A stretch of DNA of 64,000 bases from Merdibacter massiliensis. GTDB lineage: Bacteria; Bacillota_I; Bacilli_A; Erysipelotrichales; Erysipelotrichaceae. The stretch is from the NCBI RefSeq assembly GCF_900155395.1, contig NZ_LT699728.1:371047-435046 (forward strand), given 5' to 3'. The position numbers were made by a program, and so were the translations under genes. This document shows, piece after piece, positions 17,936 through 26,380 of the stretch (position 1 is the first letter of the stretch; each line of letters starts with the position of its first letter). The notes below the pieces were generated by a model. It saw only the letters and a list, made by a program, of their open reading frames with translations, was not told where the DNA came from and made no database searches.

Positions 17936-18289
17936 TTATAACGATGGCACAGATGCAGTAAGCACAATGACAAGTGCTGCAATCGCAATAATGATCACAA
18001 ATACTACAAAGGCAATACCAATGACTTTAAGTACCTTCATAATGGCATTAACGACGATCTCAGTATCGCTGACTTTTTTGACGATGATATTTTGGATATC
18101 GTTGTTTAAAAGATCATCAATACTGACATTAAAGGCTTTTGACAAGAGTTTTAGTTGTTCGGGATTAGGTGCTGTTTCTTCTAACTCCCAATTGGATATC
18201 GTCTGTCTTGTAACACCAATGATATCGCCTAGTGCTTCTTGCGAAAGATTTGCTTCCTTTCTTAATCTTAAGATATTTTCACCTAACAT
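17936..18289 (-). CDS. XRE-family regulator with C-terminal membrane helix
   Basis: The start at 18289 is chosen because AAGGAGG lies 8 bp upstream; longer readings lack a site. The 117-residue product has an HTH (ILRLRKEANLSQEALG, TRQTISNWELEE) and a single long hydrophobic helix near the C-terminus (VIGIAFVVFVIIIAIAALVI). It is the third HTH-plus-membrane-tail protein within 12 kb. The target is unknown. Confidence 0.82.
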   Translation of the reverse strand: MLGENILRLRKEANLSQEALGDIIGVTRQTISNWELEETAPNPEQLKLLSKAFNVSIDDLLNNDIQNIIVKKVSDTEIVVNAIMKVLKVIGIAFVVFVIIIAIAALVIVLTASVPSL

Positions 18290-18468
18290 AATGTTATCCT
18301 CCTTAGTCATCACTATATCCAATTTTCTATTTTACCTTCTAGCGAAGGTCTTTGGAATTGTGTCAAAGATATTTAACATTGGTAAATTTAAAGGTATATG
18401 AACTTGTTTCCCTTCAATAAATGAATGTCTAAAGACTTTAAAAGGAACATCCGAAGACATCCCTTTGA

Positions 18469-19014
18469 TTATGATTTCACTTTTGCTGGATTACCAAATG
18501 CTATCGAATTGCTTGGAATATCTTTTGTTACAACACTCCCGGCACCAATAACTGAGTTATCTCCAATTGTAACTCCAGGCAATATAGTACAATTTCCCCC
18601 GATCCAGACATTTTTGCCAATAGTTACAGGTTTCCCGAATTCAACACCCGCAATCCTTTCTTCTAGATCTAGTGAATGGCAAGCAGTATAAATATGGGTG
18701 TTTGGTCCGATCAAAGTATGTTCTCCTATTTTTACAGGGCAAACATCTAGTATCACACAGCCATAGTTAAGCATTACGTTTTTTCCGATAGAGATATTGT
18801 ATCCATAATCACAGTAAAAAGGTAGTTTGATCCAAAATACGCCATCAGTATTGATTAATTTTCTCATCAATCGTGATTTCATATTTATCTCATCGAAACT
18901 TCTCTTGTTATACTTGGTACATATTCTGCTTGCTCGTGCTCGATCAAGAACAAGTTTGGAATCAGCCGGATTGTATTTTTCTCCAGCTATCATTTTTTCT
19001 TTTTCTGTTTTCAA
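18469..19014 (-). CDS. Sugar O-acetyltransferase, Maa/LacA type (left-handed beta helix)
   Basis: A 181-residue hexapeptide-repeat protein with an N-terminal helical mac domain (EKMIAGEKYNPADSKL). Repeats such as NISIGKNVML, VTIGKNVWIGG, CTILPGVTIG and NSVIGAGSVVTKDIP follow. It would transfer acetyl from acetyl-CoA to a sugar hydroxyl. The catalytic His fits HSLDLEERIAG. The start is TTG at 19012-19014 with AAAGGA about 10 bp upstream; an internal ATG (MIAGEK) lacks as good a site. It ends about 15-20 residues short of typical family members. Confidence 0.88.
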   Translation of the reverse strand: MKTEKEKMIAGEKYNPADSKLVLDRARASRICTKYNKRSFDEINMKSRLMRKLINTDGVFWIKLPFYCDYGYNISIGKNVMLNYGCVILDVCPVKIGEHTLIGPNTHIYTACHSLDLEERIAGVEFGKPVTIGKNVWIGGNCTILPGVTIGDNSVIGAGSVVTKDIPSNSIAFGNPAKVKS

Positions 19015-19034
19015 TCTTATGGTTCCTTTTAATG

Positions 19035-19220
19035 CTATAAACTATTCTTATCTTTTTTGATTAAAGAACCTATTCCCAAGCCCAAGCATAAACTTATGTC
19101 TACACCAAAACATATACATAAAGGGATGTTGTCAGTAAAAATACCTACAACAACTCCCAATGATGTTCCAATACACATTCCTATTGACATTCCTTCTAAC
19201 ATATAAGTTTTTGGTTTCAT
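19035..19220 (-). CDS. Small glycine-rich membrane protein, function unknown
   Basis: A 61-residue protein with two hydrophobic helices separated by a short loop (MSIGMCIGTSLGVVVGIF and IPLCICFGVDISLCLGLGIG), then KKDKNSL. It ends about 20 bp upstream of the acetyltransferase gene and is probably co-transcribed with it. It has no recognised domain; a GxxxG-rich helix pair suggests oligomerisation. Confidence 0.6.
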   Translation of the reverse strand: MKPKTYMLEGMSIGMCIGTSLGVVVGIFTDNIPLCICFGVDISLCLGLGIGSLIKKDKNSL

Positions 19221-19303
19221 CTTTAATCTCTTTCTTATTATCCATAATCATCCCTTTTAAAAAAACTAATTTTAACACCTTTAACTACAAGCCAAATGGA
19301 ACA

Positions 19304-19359
19304 ATTGCAACTGTTGCAAAAACGATTTTGAGATAAATCGTTGCAAAATCGTTGCAAAA
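19304..19359. repeat. Clustered GTTGCAAAA repeats
   Basis: GTTGCAAAA occurs at 19313-19321, 19340-19348 and 19351-19359, with a related ATTGCAAC at 19304-19311. They lie in the 215-bp gene-free stretch between guaA and the small membrane-protein gene. Their role is unknown; they could be protein-binding repeats. Confidence 0.5.
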
Positions 19360-19435
19360 ATCCTCTTAAGAATAATAATCACGTGGCTAGCACCGATAAA
19401 TAAAGGCTTTTTGACAACGTCCAAGCCGAATACTA

Positions 19436-20977
19436 CTATTCGAACTCAATCGTTCCCGGAGGCTTCGATGTAATGTCGTAGACAACGCGGTTAACGTGTG
19501 CAACTTCGTTGACGATGCGGTTGGAGATGATATCAAGCACGTCATATGGGATCTTTGCCCAGTCTGCGGTCATGCCGTCAATCGATGTTACGGCACGGAT
19601 AGCTACTGCATAGTCATAGGTTCTCTGATCGCCCATGACACCGACAGAACGCATGTTGGTCAGGCAGGTGAAGTACTGCCAAATTTCTTTCTGCAGCCCT
19701 GCTTTTGCAATCTCTTCACGTAAGATCGCATCGGATTCACGCACGATCTCCAGTTTTTCTTCGGTGATATCCCCTAAGATACGGATTCCCAGCCCAGGTC
19801 CTGGGAACGGCTGACGCCATACCATTTCTTCCGGCAAACCAAGTTCCATGCCTAATGCACGAACTTCGTCTTTGAACAAGGTGTTCAACGGTTCGATCAA
19901 TTGGAACTGCATATCTTCCGGCAGACCGCCGACATTGTGATGCGACTTGATTGTCTGCGCAGTCTTTGTACCGCTTTCGATCACATCGGTATACAACGTA
20001 CCTTGTGCCAGCCATTTGATATCTTCACCAACTACCAGCTTCTTCACTTCTTCATCGAATGTATAAACGAATTCGTTGCCGATGATCTTGCGTTTCTTTT
20101 CCGGATCGCTGACACCGGCCAATTTGCTTAAGAAACGATCTTTGGCATCGATCTTGGTCAAGTTGATCTTCATGTTCTTGCCAAACATTTCAACAACGCT
20201 TTCGGCCTCGCCTTTACGCAGCAATCCGTGATCGATGAACATGCAGTAAAGCTGTGGACCGATTGCTTTATGCAACAATGCCGCTACGACACTGGAATCT
20301 ACTCCGCCTGACAATGCTAACAGCACTTTGTCTTCTTTGACCTGTGCACGGATCTTTTCTACTTGTACTTCAATAAAGTCATGCATGGACCAGTCGTCTT
20401 TTGCCTGACACACTTCAAATACGAAGTTGCGCAGGATGTCATTTCCATACACGGAATGACGAACTTCCGGATGGAACTGCAGCGTATAGATCTTCTTTTC
20501 ATCATTGGCGCTTGCTGCATATGGACAAGTTTCACTGCTTGCGACTGCATGGAAGCCAGGTGCCAATGCAGAAACCTGATCGCCGTGTGACATCCATACC
20601 ACTTGTTCCTGCGGCAGACCTTTGAACAGTGGACAGGTCGTATCGGCTTTGATCTGCGTACGGCCGTATTCTTTTGCCTCACAGGATTTGACATTGCCGC
20701 CATTCATGTAATGTGTCATCTGCATGCCATAACAGATGCCCAAGATCGGAATACCGGATGTAAAGATCGCCGGATCACAGTACAGCGCATCTTTATCATA
20801 CACACTGTTTGGACCGCCGCTGAAAATGATGCCTTTGACATCGCCCAGCGCTTTGATTTCCTCTAAGGTCATCGTATGGGGATGCAGTTCCGAATACACA
20901 TGAAATTCACGTATTCTGCGGGCAATCAGCTGATTGTATTGACTGCCGAAATCTAAAACAATAATCTTATCTGACAT
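19436..20977 (-). CDS. guaA: GMP synthase (glutamine-hydrolysing)
   Basis: The start ATG at 20977 has AAGGAG 8 bp upstream; a GTG at 20986 is in frame but badly placed. The 513-residue product has a class I glutamine amidotransferase domain (about 1-190: GFGSQY-like GSQYNQL, nucleophile Cys in GICYGMQ, HPE in LQFHPEV). An ATP-pyrophosphatase domain (SGGVDSS) follows, then the dimerisation domain ending in IEFE. It converts XMP to GMP in purine synthesis. It is monocistronic and I see no purine riboswitch upstream. Confidence 0.97.
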   Translation of the reverse strand: MSDKIIVLDFGSQYNQLIARRIREFHVYSELHPHTMTLEEIKALGDVKGIIFSGGPNSVYDKDALYCDPAIFTSGIPILGICYGMQMTHYMNGGNVKSCEAKEYGRTQIKADTTCPLFKGLPQEQVVWMSHGDQVSALAPGFHAVASSETCPYAASANDEKKIYTLQFHPEVRHSVYGNDILRNFVFEVCQAKDDWSMHDFIEVQVEKIRAQVKEDKVLLALSGGVDSSVVAALLHKAIGPQLYCMFIDHGLLRKGEAESVVEMFGKNMKINLTKIDAKDRFLSKLAGVSDPEKKRKIIGNEFVYTFDEEVKKLVVGEDIKWLAQGTLYTDVIESGTKTAQTIKSHHNVGGLPEDMQFQLIEPLNTLFKDEVRALGMELGLPEEMVWRQPFPGPGLGIRILGDITEEKLEIVRESDAILREEIAKAGLQKEIWQYFTCLTNMRSVGVMGDQRTYDYAVAIRAVTSIDGMTADWAKIPYDVLDIISNRIVNEVAHVNRVVYDITSKPPGTIEFE

Positions 20978-21071
20978 TGTGGACACTCCTTCATTTTTCT
21001 CTAGAATATCATATCATAAATAATACTACAAGAAAACAAGAAACCCGACAAAACACGGCTGCAATTTCCTT

Positions 21072-21103
21072 AAAAAAAGCAGGATGCTATTGTTCCTGCT
21101 TTT
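21072..21103 (-). terminator. Rho-independent terminator of alaX
   Basis: On the minus strand AAAAGCAGGA and TCCTGCTTTT form the stem and a T7 run follows, just after the AlaX-like stop codon. Confidence 0.8.
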
Positions 21104-21107
21104 GTGA

Positions 21108-22271
21108 TCATTCGCCTTTTTGAACCATTTCCTGCAATGCTGTTTCCAATTGCTCTGTATACGTTCCGCCAAACTCCATAAAACTCAGGCTTCCTCCGCC
21201 TTTGAAATGAAATGCATCGATCAACAGGCGTTTCAGCGGCTGCAAGTCATAGGTGCTCTTTTCCCCTTTTGCTAACATGACTTTTGCTTTTTCATTTTCT
21301 CTCCATAAAAAGCACACCGCTTTCTCGCTGTTCTCCGCGATCATCTTTGCTAAGATGCGGATATCGGCTGCACTGTAGTCCGTATAGGTACGGTAAAGAC
21401 ATGGCTGGGCTGCCTCTTGGATCTCTTTGCATTCTTTGTCAAAGTAAAGACGACGCCATCCGTCCAATTCTTTCTGCATGGCATTTTTCTGTGCAATCAG
21501 CTTCGCAATGCCGGTATTCAGATAAATATGCGGTACCGACAATGTCTCACAGGCTTCATCCAGCACCTCATAGCGCTGGGTGATATTATTCAACAACTGA
21601 TCCCCGCAGGCATATAAAATGCGATACCCGCGCGAGCTCTTTTCAAACCCGATGATCTGTAACATCTGCAGATAGCGCAAGGATGGAACATGCATGCAGC
21701 CGCAAGGCTCGATATCCAGATTGCCGATTCGCACCAACCGGATATCCTGTGCCGGCAATTTTTTGTTCGGACACAGTTGCTGTGCTTCTTTTTGTGAAGG
21801 ATACAAAATGGTGACCGGCAGATCATCCCGGATCAATCCATTGCAAGTGACCTGCAGCTCGATCGCCATTTTCTTATTAAATTCTTTGAGATCAAATTCA
21901 ACATTACATTCATCGATGCCGACATGGTGGCTCACTGTCTGTACACCGTAAATGCTTTCTACCAGCGCACTGATCAAGTGCTGTGCGGTATGGGCCTGAC
22001 ATTTTAAGAAACGCGTATGCGGATTGACATTCATCATGACATTGCCTTCCAGCTTTTCATCTAACAAATGCCAGAATCTGCCTTCTTCCACTTTCAATCC
22101 TTTTACCGGTCTTTTATTGATCATACCGCTGTCTTCTGCCATGCCGCCCTTGCCCTGGTAAAAGATCGTATCTTTGAAACAATGCCAGTACAGGCCGTGA
22201 TCTTCACGCACCTCCTCTACTTTTGTATTGAGCTCCGTTTTAAAACAATCATCTAACATTTTATTGATCAT
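21108..22271 (-). CDS. alaX: Alanyl-tRNA editing protein, AlaX-L type with DHHA1 domain
   Basis: The start at 22271 has GGAGGT 6 bp upstream. The 387-residue product matches the AlaRS second-additional (editing) domain: zinc motif HTAQH near residue 95 and CGCMH near 190. A DHHA1-like C-terminal domain with GGGSLSFMEFGG near the end follows. Such free-standing proteins hydrolyse mischarged Ser-tRNA(Ala) or Gly-tRNA(Ala). It is divergent from the RlmI-like methyltransferase gene and ends at its own terminator. Confidence 0.88.
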   Translation of the reverse strand: MINKMLDDCFKTELNTKVEEVREDHGLYWHCFKDTIFYQGKGGMAEDSGMINKRPVKGLKVEEGRFWHLLDEKLEGNVMMNVNPHTRFLKCQAHTAQHLISALVESIYGVQTVSHHVGIDECNVEFDLKEFNKKMAIELQVTCNGLIRDDLPVTILYPSQKEAQQLCPNKKLPAQDIRLVRIGNLDIEPCGCMHVPSLRYLQMLQIIGFEKSSRGYRILYACGDQLLNNITQRYEVLDEACETLSVPHIYLNTGIAKLIAQKNAMQKELDGWRRLYFDKECKEIQEAAQPCLYRTYTDYSAADIRILAKMIAENSEKAVCFLWRENEKAKVMLAKGEKSTYDLQPLKRLLIDAFHFKGGGSLSFMEFGGTYTEQLETALQEMVQKGE

Positions 22272-22404
22272 CTGCTTACCTCCATTCCATGATTCCTTCC
22301 TGAAATGTTTGTTAATCCCATTGTAGCACAAAACCTTTCCGCAATCTTGGCATTCTCTTTTCTAAATTGTGTGAAATATTGTGTTCATTCAAGGCAAAGC
22401 ATGC

Positions 22405-22410
22405 TATAAT
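22405..22410 (+). promoter_or_regulatory. Probable -10 box of the methyltransferase gene
   Basis: TATAAT lies 27 bp before the start codon; a weak TGTTCA is 17 bp upstream of it. Confidence 0.45.
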
Positions 22411-22436
22411 ACGCAAAGACAGACGGGAGTGAGCAC

Positions 22437-23315
22437 ATGAATCAAGTAGCTGATCAATGGAAAGACTATGAATGCATCGACGCTGGAAACGGCGAAAAAC
22501 TGGAACGCTGGAAAGACGTGATCCTGCGCCGGCCGGATCCCCTCGCCTTATGGCCGATCGAAGAAGAAAAAGATCTTTGGATCCATCCCCATGCCCACTA
22601 TCATCGTTCAAATAAAGGCGGAGGTCATTGGGAATATAAGAAAAAAGTACCGGAAAGCTGGCAGGTGCATTATCGCGAGCTTTGTTTCAAGGTCAGTCCG
22701 ACCGGATTCAAACATACCGGATTATTCCCGGAACAGGCAGCCAACTGGGATTTTATCATCGATCAGATCCGCCGCAGCAAACAAGACATCCGTGTCTTGA
22801 ATCTGTTTGCCTATACAGGAGGAGCCACGATGGCAGCCGCTTACGGAGGTGCCCGTGAAGTCGTGCATGTCGATGCCAGCAAAGGCATGGTACAGTGGGC
22901 CAAAGAAAACATGATGCTCTCCCACTTGGAAGATCATAAGATCCGTTTTATCGTTGACGATGTCTTAAAATTTGTCGAACGGGAAAAACGCAGAGGCCGC
23001 ACCTATCATGCGATCATCATGGATCCGCCAAGCTATGGAAGAGGTCCAAAAGGAGAGATCTGGAAGATCGAAGAACAATTATATCCTCTGGTACAGGCCT
23101 GCATGCAGATCTTAGATCCTGAGGCGCTGTTCTTTTTGATCAATTCCTATACGACCGGATTCCCGGCCAGTGTCTTAAACAATATTCTTTGCGCAACCGT
23201 TGCCAAACAGCATCCAAACGGCGTGATCGAATACGGCGAGATCGGACTGCCGATCACCAAAACAAAGACTGTTCTGCCTTGCGGCATCTATGGACGCTGG
23301 GTCAAACAAAAGTAA
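22437..23315 (+). CDS. Class I SAM-dependent RNA methyltransferase, RlmI/RlmK-related
   Basis: A 292-residue protein with the SAM motif LNLFAYTGGATMAAAYGGA at about 120-138, the acidic loop VVHVDASKGM and the catalytic DPPSYGRGPKGE. These match the methyltransferase half of RlmI/RlmK (rRNA base methylation). The N-terminal PUA domain of RlmI is absent, so its exact target base is unknown. GACGGGAGTGAGCAC precedes the ATG. Confidence 0.85.
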   Translation: MNQVADQWKDYECIDAGNGEKLERWKDVILRRPDPLALWPIEEEKDLWIHPHAHYHRSNKGGGHWEYKKKVPESWQVHYRELCFKVSPTGFKHTGLFPEQAANWDFIIDQIRRSKQDIRVLNLFAYTGGATMAAAYGGAREVVHVDASKGMVQWAKENMMLSHLEDHKIRFIVDDVLKFVEREKRRGRTYHAIIMDPPSYGRGPKGEIWKIEEQLYPLVQACMQILDPEALFFLINSYTTGFPASVLNNILCATVAKQHPNGVIEYGEIGLPITKTKTVLPCGIYGRWVKQK

Positions 23316-23324
23316 CTATTTCAA

Positions 23325-23350
23325 CAGGAGTGCAGCTGCATTCCTTTTTT
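23325..23350 (+). terminator. Rho-independent terminator
   Basis: AGGAGTGCA pairs with TGCATTCCT (one wobble) and TTTTTT follows, after the methyltransferase stop. Confidence 0.7.
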
Positions 23351-23505
23351 ATATCAGCCTGCGGTATTTCCCACGTTTTCTTAAATATTTTCATTTATTT
23401 TCAATAATATTTTCAAAAAAATGAAATTAGTTTCTTTTTCCTCTTGACGAATAACATACTTCGTACTACCCTTATAAATATAGATATTCGAAAGGGGTAA
23501 TTTTC

Positions 23506-24573
23506 ATGGAAATTAAAATTGAACGAGCAAAAACTTTAAAACCAAAACCAGCTGCTGATGCCGTATTGGGATTTGGTAAATATTATACCGATCACATGTT
23601 TGTGATGGACTGGGATAAAGATCAGGGGTGGCATGATGCACGCATCGTTCCATTTGGACCGATCCCGATGGATCCTGCCAGCATGGTTCTCCACTATGCA
23701 CAGGAAACTTTTGAAGGATTAAAAGCATACCGTACAAAGGACAACCGCATCTTGTTGTTCCGTCCGGAAATGAACGCAAGACGTTTTGCCAATTCCAACC
23801 GTCGTTTATGCATGCCGGAAGTTCCAGAAGAAGACTTTGTAGAAGCAGTTACCAAATTAGTTGCTTATGAACAAGACTGGGTACCTGCACAGGAAGGAAC
23901 TTCTCTTTACATCCGCCCATTCATGTTCGCAACAGAAGCTGCTGTCGGCGTACATCCGGCCAGCTCTTATAAATTCATCATCATCCTATCACCAGTCGGC
24001 GCTTACTATCCAGAAGGTGTCAATCCGGTCAAGATCTATGTAGAAGACGAATTTGTTCGTGCCACACCAGGCGGTACCGGATTTACTAAATGCGGAGGTA
24101 ACTACGCTGCCAGCATCGCTGCACAGGTCAAGGCGGAAAAGATGGGCTATACCCAGGTATTGTGGCTGGACGGCGTGCATCGCAAATACGTCGAAGAAGT
24201 TGGTACGATGAACGTTATGTTCATGATCGACGGCGAGATCTACACCGCTCCTTGTGATGGAACCGTATTGCCGGGCGTTACACGTGATTCCATCATCCAT
24301 ATCTTGAAATCCTGGGGCTATAAAGTCAATGAAATGCACTTGTCGATCGACGATCTGATGAAAGCCGGCGAAGACAAGACATTGCAGGAAGCCTTCGGTA
24401 CCGGTACTGCTGCAGTTATTTCACCGATCGGCGAACTGCTTTATAAAGGGGAAGAAGTTACGATCAATGATTTCAAGACAGGCGAACTGACACAGAAACT
24501 CTACGATACACTGACAGGTATCCAATGGGGCAATGTAGAAGATACATTCGGCTGGACAAAGGAAGTCAAATAA
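23506..24573 (+). CDS. ilvE: Branched-chain amino acid aminotransferase
   Basis: A 355-residue class IV PLP enzyme of the longer BCAT type. The PLP lysine lies in GFTKCGGNYAAS at about residue 200. YAQETFEGLKAYR, VLWLDGVHRKYVEEVGTMNV and the phosphate-binding GTGTAAVISPIGEL are also present. It exchanges amino groups between Val/Leu/Ile and 2-oxoglutarate. AAGGGGTAATTTTC precedes the ATG. I found no T-box in the 190-bp leader. It is monocistronic, closed by a two-way terminator. Confidence 0.96.
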   Translation: MEIKIERAKTLKPKPAADAVLGFGKYYTDHMFVMDWDKDQGWHDARIVPFGPIPMDPASMVLHYAQETFEGLKAYRTKDNRILLFRPEMNARRFANSNRRLCMPEVPEEDFVEAVTKLVAYEQDWVPAQEGTSLYIRPFMFATEAAVGVHPASSYKFIIILSPVGAYYPEGVNPVKIYVEDEFVRATPGGTGFTKCGGNYAASIAAQVKAEKMGYTQVLWLDGVHRKYVEEVGTMNVMFMIDGEIYTAPCDGTVLPGVTRDSIIHILKSWGYKVNEMHLSIDDLMKAGEDKTLQEAFGTGTAAVISPIGELLYKGEEVTINDFKTGELTQKLYDTLTGIQWGNVEDTFGWTKEVK

Positions 24574-24588
24574 ATCATTCAGATAAAC

Positions 24589-24622
24589 AAAATGTGCAGG
24601 CAATTCAGCCCGCACATTTTTT
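24589..24622. terminator. Bidirectional terminator
   Basis: AAATGTGC(A)GG pairs with CC(C)GCACATTT and T/A runs stand on both sides. It lies between the convergent ilvE and the FeS flavoprotein gene. Confidence 0.75.
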
Positions 24623-24624
24623 AT

Positions 24625-25572
24625 TTATTCGATCGTCTTGAATTTCTTGGCGATATATTTTTTCTTCTTTTCCTGTACCAGTTTTAAGTTTTCCGGATTG
24701 CTGTAGAAAGTACCCTGTGTTTCCGCGATTTCTTCCAAGTGCTTTGCACGGCCGGCTACTGTGGTACGATCTTTTAACAAGCCGTCTGACTGGATGACAA
24801 ACTTCCATTTTCCATTCTCATCTTGTTCTAAGGTACCGCCGGCACCGCATACCTGGCACTCCACTGGATAATAGACGCCGTCCCATTGCGGTTCACCTAA
24901 TACAAGGGCATTGGAATGACAATTCGGGCACCAGCCCTTGTCTTCTTCTCCCAACCACTTTCTCTGTTCTGCCGGTGTCTGCACTGCCTGCATGATATGA
25001 TCGCCTAACAAAGTAGCACGCTGCATCAGTTCCTCATTCAACAAGCATTGTCCATTTCCCGGCACTCTGGTTGCCAACAGCATATCCACGACTTTCAGAT
25101 CGGTCGTAAACATCGTTGCCTGTAAACCTTCTAATGACATTGACTGCCAGGAACGTGTAGAACCTCCTACCGCGATCAGGCCGGCTACACGATCTTTGTG
25201 CGGAATGACGCCGATCGTTTCCAAAAAGGAAGTTTCATAGCTCAAGCTGCGATGCGCAAATGATAAATAAACGGAAGCCGGCATCAGATCATATGTCGGC
25301 ACAGAGAAGATCACCGCATCCTGATCCAGCATGACATCCATGATCTTTTTCTTGTCATCTTTGTCATCCAGCACACATCCAATATGTTTTCCCTGCGACA
25401 TTGCTTTTGTACAAGCCGTACATCCTGTACAATCCATGATGTGATAATCACGCAGATTGATCATCGTCACATCGGCGCCTTGTTCCTCACAGCGCATCAA
25501 GGCCTCTTTCAACAAAATTTCGCTGTTGCCGTTTTTTCGGCCAGCGGTAATTCCCATAATTTTATATGTCAT
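24625..25572 (-). CDS. Iron-sulfur flavoprotein-like reductase with C-terminal zinc ribbon
   Basis: A 315-residue protein. The N-terminal NADPH-dependent FMN reductase/flavodoxin fold (ITAGRKNGNSEILLKEAL, SVPTYDLMPASVY) carries the Cys motif CTGCTAC plus a later Cys at IGCVLDD, as in 4Fe-4S flavoproteins. From about residue 220 two CxxC pairs (CPNCHSN, CQVCGAG) look like a zinc ribbon. It probably transfers electrons to an unknown acceptor. It is divergent from a TetR gene across the palindrome at 25699-25714, so its expression is probably inducible. Confidence 0.82.
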   Translation of the reverse strand: MTYKIMGITAGRKNGNSEILLKEALMRCEEQGADVTMINLRDYHIMDCTGCTACTKAMSQGKHIGCVLDDKDDKKKIMDVMLDQDAVIFSVPTYDLMPASVYLSFAHRSLSYETSFLETIGVIPHKDRVAGLIAVGGSTRSWQSMSLEGLQATMFTTDLKVVDMLLATRVPGNGQCLLNEELMQRATLLGDHIMQAVQTPAEQRKWLGEEDKGWCPNCHSNALVLGEPQWDGVYYPVECQVCGAGGTLEQDENGKWKFVIQSDGLLKDRTTVAGRAKHLEEIAETQGTFYSNPENLKLVQEKKKKYIAKKFKTIE

Positions 25573-25698
25573 ACCTCTCTCATCCTTTCTCGCCCACTAT
25601 TTGTGTGCTATAATTTTTTTGATTAAAAAGCTGTCTGTTTCCAATTTCTCATTTTAACAAACACTTTTTTCAAAAACCATCATCAGCTTTTTTTATTT

Positions 25699-25714
25699 TG
25701 TTGGATATCCAACA
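25699..25714. promoter_or_regulatory. 16-bp perfect palindrome, candidate TetR operator
   Basis: TGTTGGATATCCAACA, with a second half-site TTTTCGTTGGAT at 25725-25736 just before the TetR ribosome site. Both lie in the shared promoter region of the divergent flavoprotein and TetR genes. Confidence 0.7.
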
Positions 25715-25747
25715 GATCCTCTTATTTTCGTTGGATAAGGAGGCACT

Positions 25748-26341
25748 ATGGCAAAACAAGATCTGCGCATCATCAAAACGCACCGGCAGTTAGAGCTGGC
25801 ATTATTGAATTGTTTACAAACAACTCCCTTTCATAAGATTACGATCGAACAGCTCTGCCAAAAAGCAATGGTCAATCGTTCCACCTTTTACAGTTATTAT
25901 CAGGACAAAGAAGATTTTCTAAAACGCTTTATCGAACAGCAGTTATCTTTGTTCAAAGAAAAAGTCGATGTGCAGTTTATTCTGGCTAACCCCATGCATA
26001 TCCACGATACGATCTATATGGACAGCTTTCAGCAGATCTTGCAATTTCTATATGAAAGAAGAGAAATTTTCATGACTTTATGGGAAGCCGATATCCCGCG
26101 CAAGATCTATGATGAAATGCTGGCGATCATCCAGGAAAAGCTGGTAGCTACCATGCAGACAAAAAACAAGTATGCCTCTCTCTATGCTTCTTTGTTTGCT
26201 TCCGACATGCTTTCGATCATCCGCTGGGGCCTACAGCATCCCCACACGATCGCTGCCGATGAATTAGAAGCGATCATGGCTTCCAACATGCGCATCGGCA
26301 TGTTTCAAAGCTTCAAACATTTTACAAAGAAAAGTTCATGA
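25748..26341 (+). CDS. TetR/AcrR-family regulator
   Basis: A 197-residue protein with a TetR HTH (ITIEQLCQKAMVNRSTFYSYY, landmarks EQLCQKA and RSTFYSYY) and a helical C-terminal ligand/dimer domain resembling the TetR_C_7 group. AAGGAGGCACT precedes the ATG. It likely controls the divergent FeS flavoprotein and itself through TGTTGGATATCCAACA. Confidence 0.88.
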   Translation: MAKQDLRIIKTHRQLELALLNCLQTTPFHKITIEQLCQKAMVNRSTFYSYYQDKEDFLKRFIEQQLSLFKEKVDVQFILANPMHIHDTIYMDSFQQILQFLYERREIFMTLWEADIPRKIYDEMLAIIQEKLVATMQTKNKYASLYASLFASDMLSIIRWGLQHPHTIAADELEAIMASNMRIGMFQSFKHFTKKSS

Positions 26342-26376
26342 AAAAAGGATGTTTCCAATTTCTGGAGACATCCTTT
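26342..26376. terminator. Bidirectional terminator
   Basis: AAAGGATGT(T)TCC pairs with GGA(G)ACATCCTTT between the convergent TetR and M18 peptidase genes. Confidence 0.7.
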
Positions 26377-26380
26377 GTTA

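Noticed and set aside
19304..19359. CRISPR array or plasmid iterons
   Set aside because: The repeats are only 9 bp, unevenly spaced, and no cas or replication gene is nearby.
20987..21070. Purine riboswitch upstream of guaA
   Set aside because: No paired loop sequences or transcription terminator next to the gene were found in the short leader.
23316..23505. T-box or leucine leader before ilvE
   Set aside because: No TGGnACCGCG core and no terminator beyond the one that closes the preceding gene.
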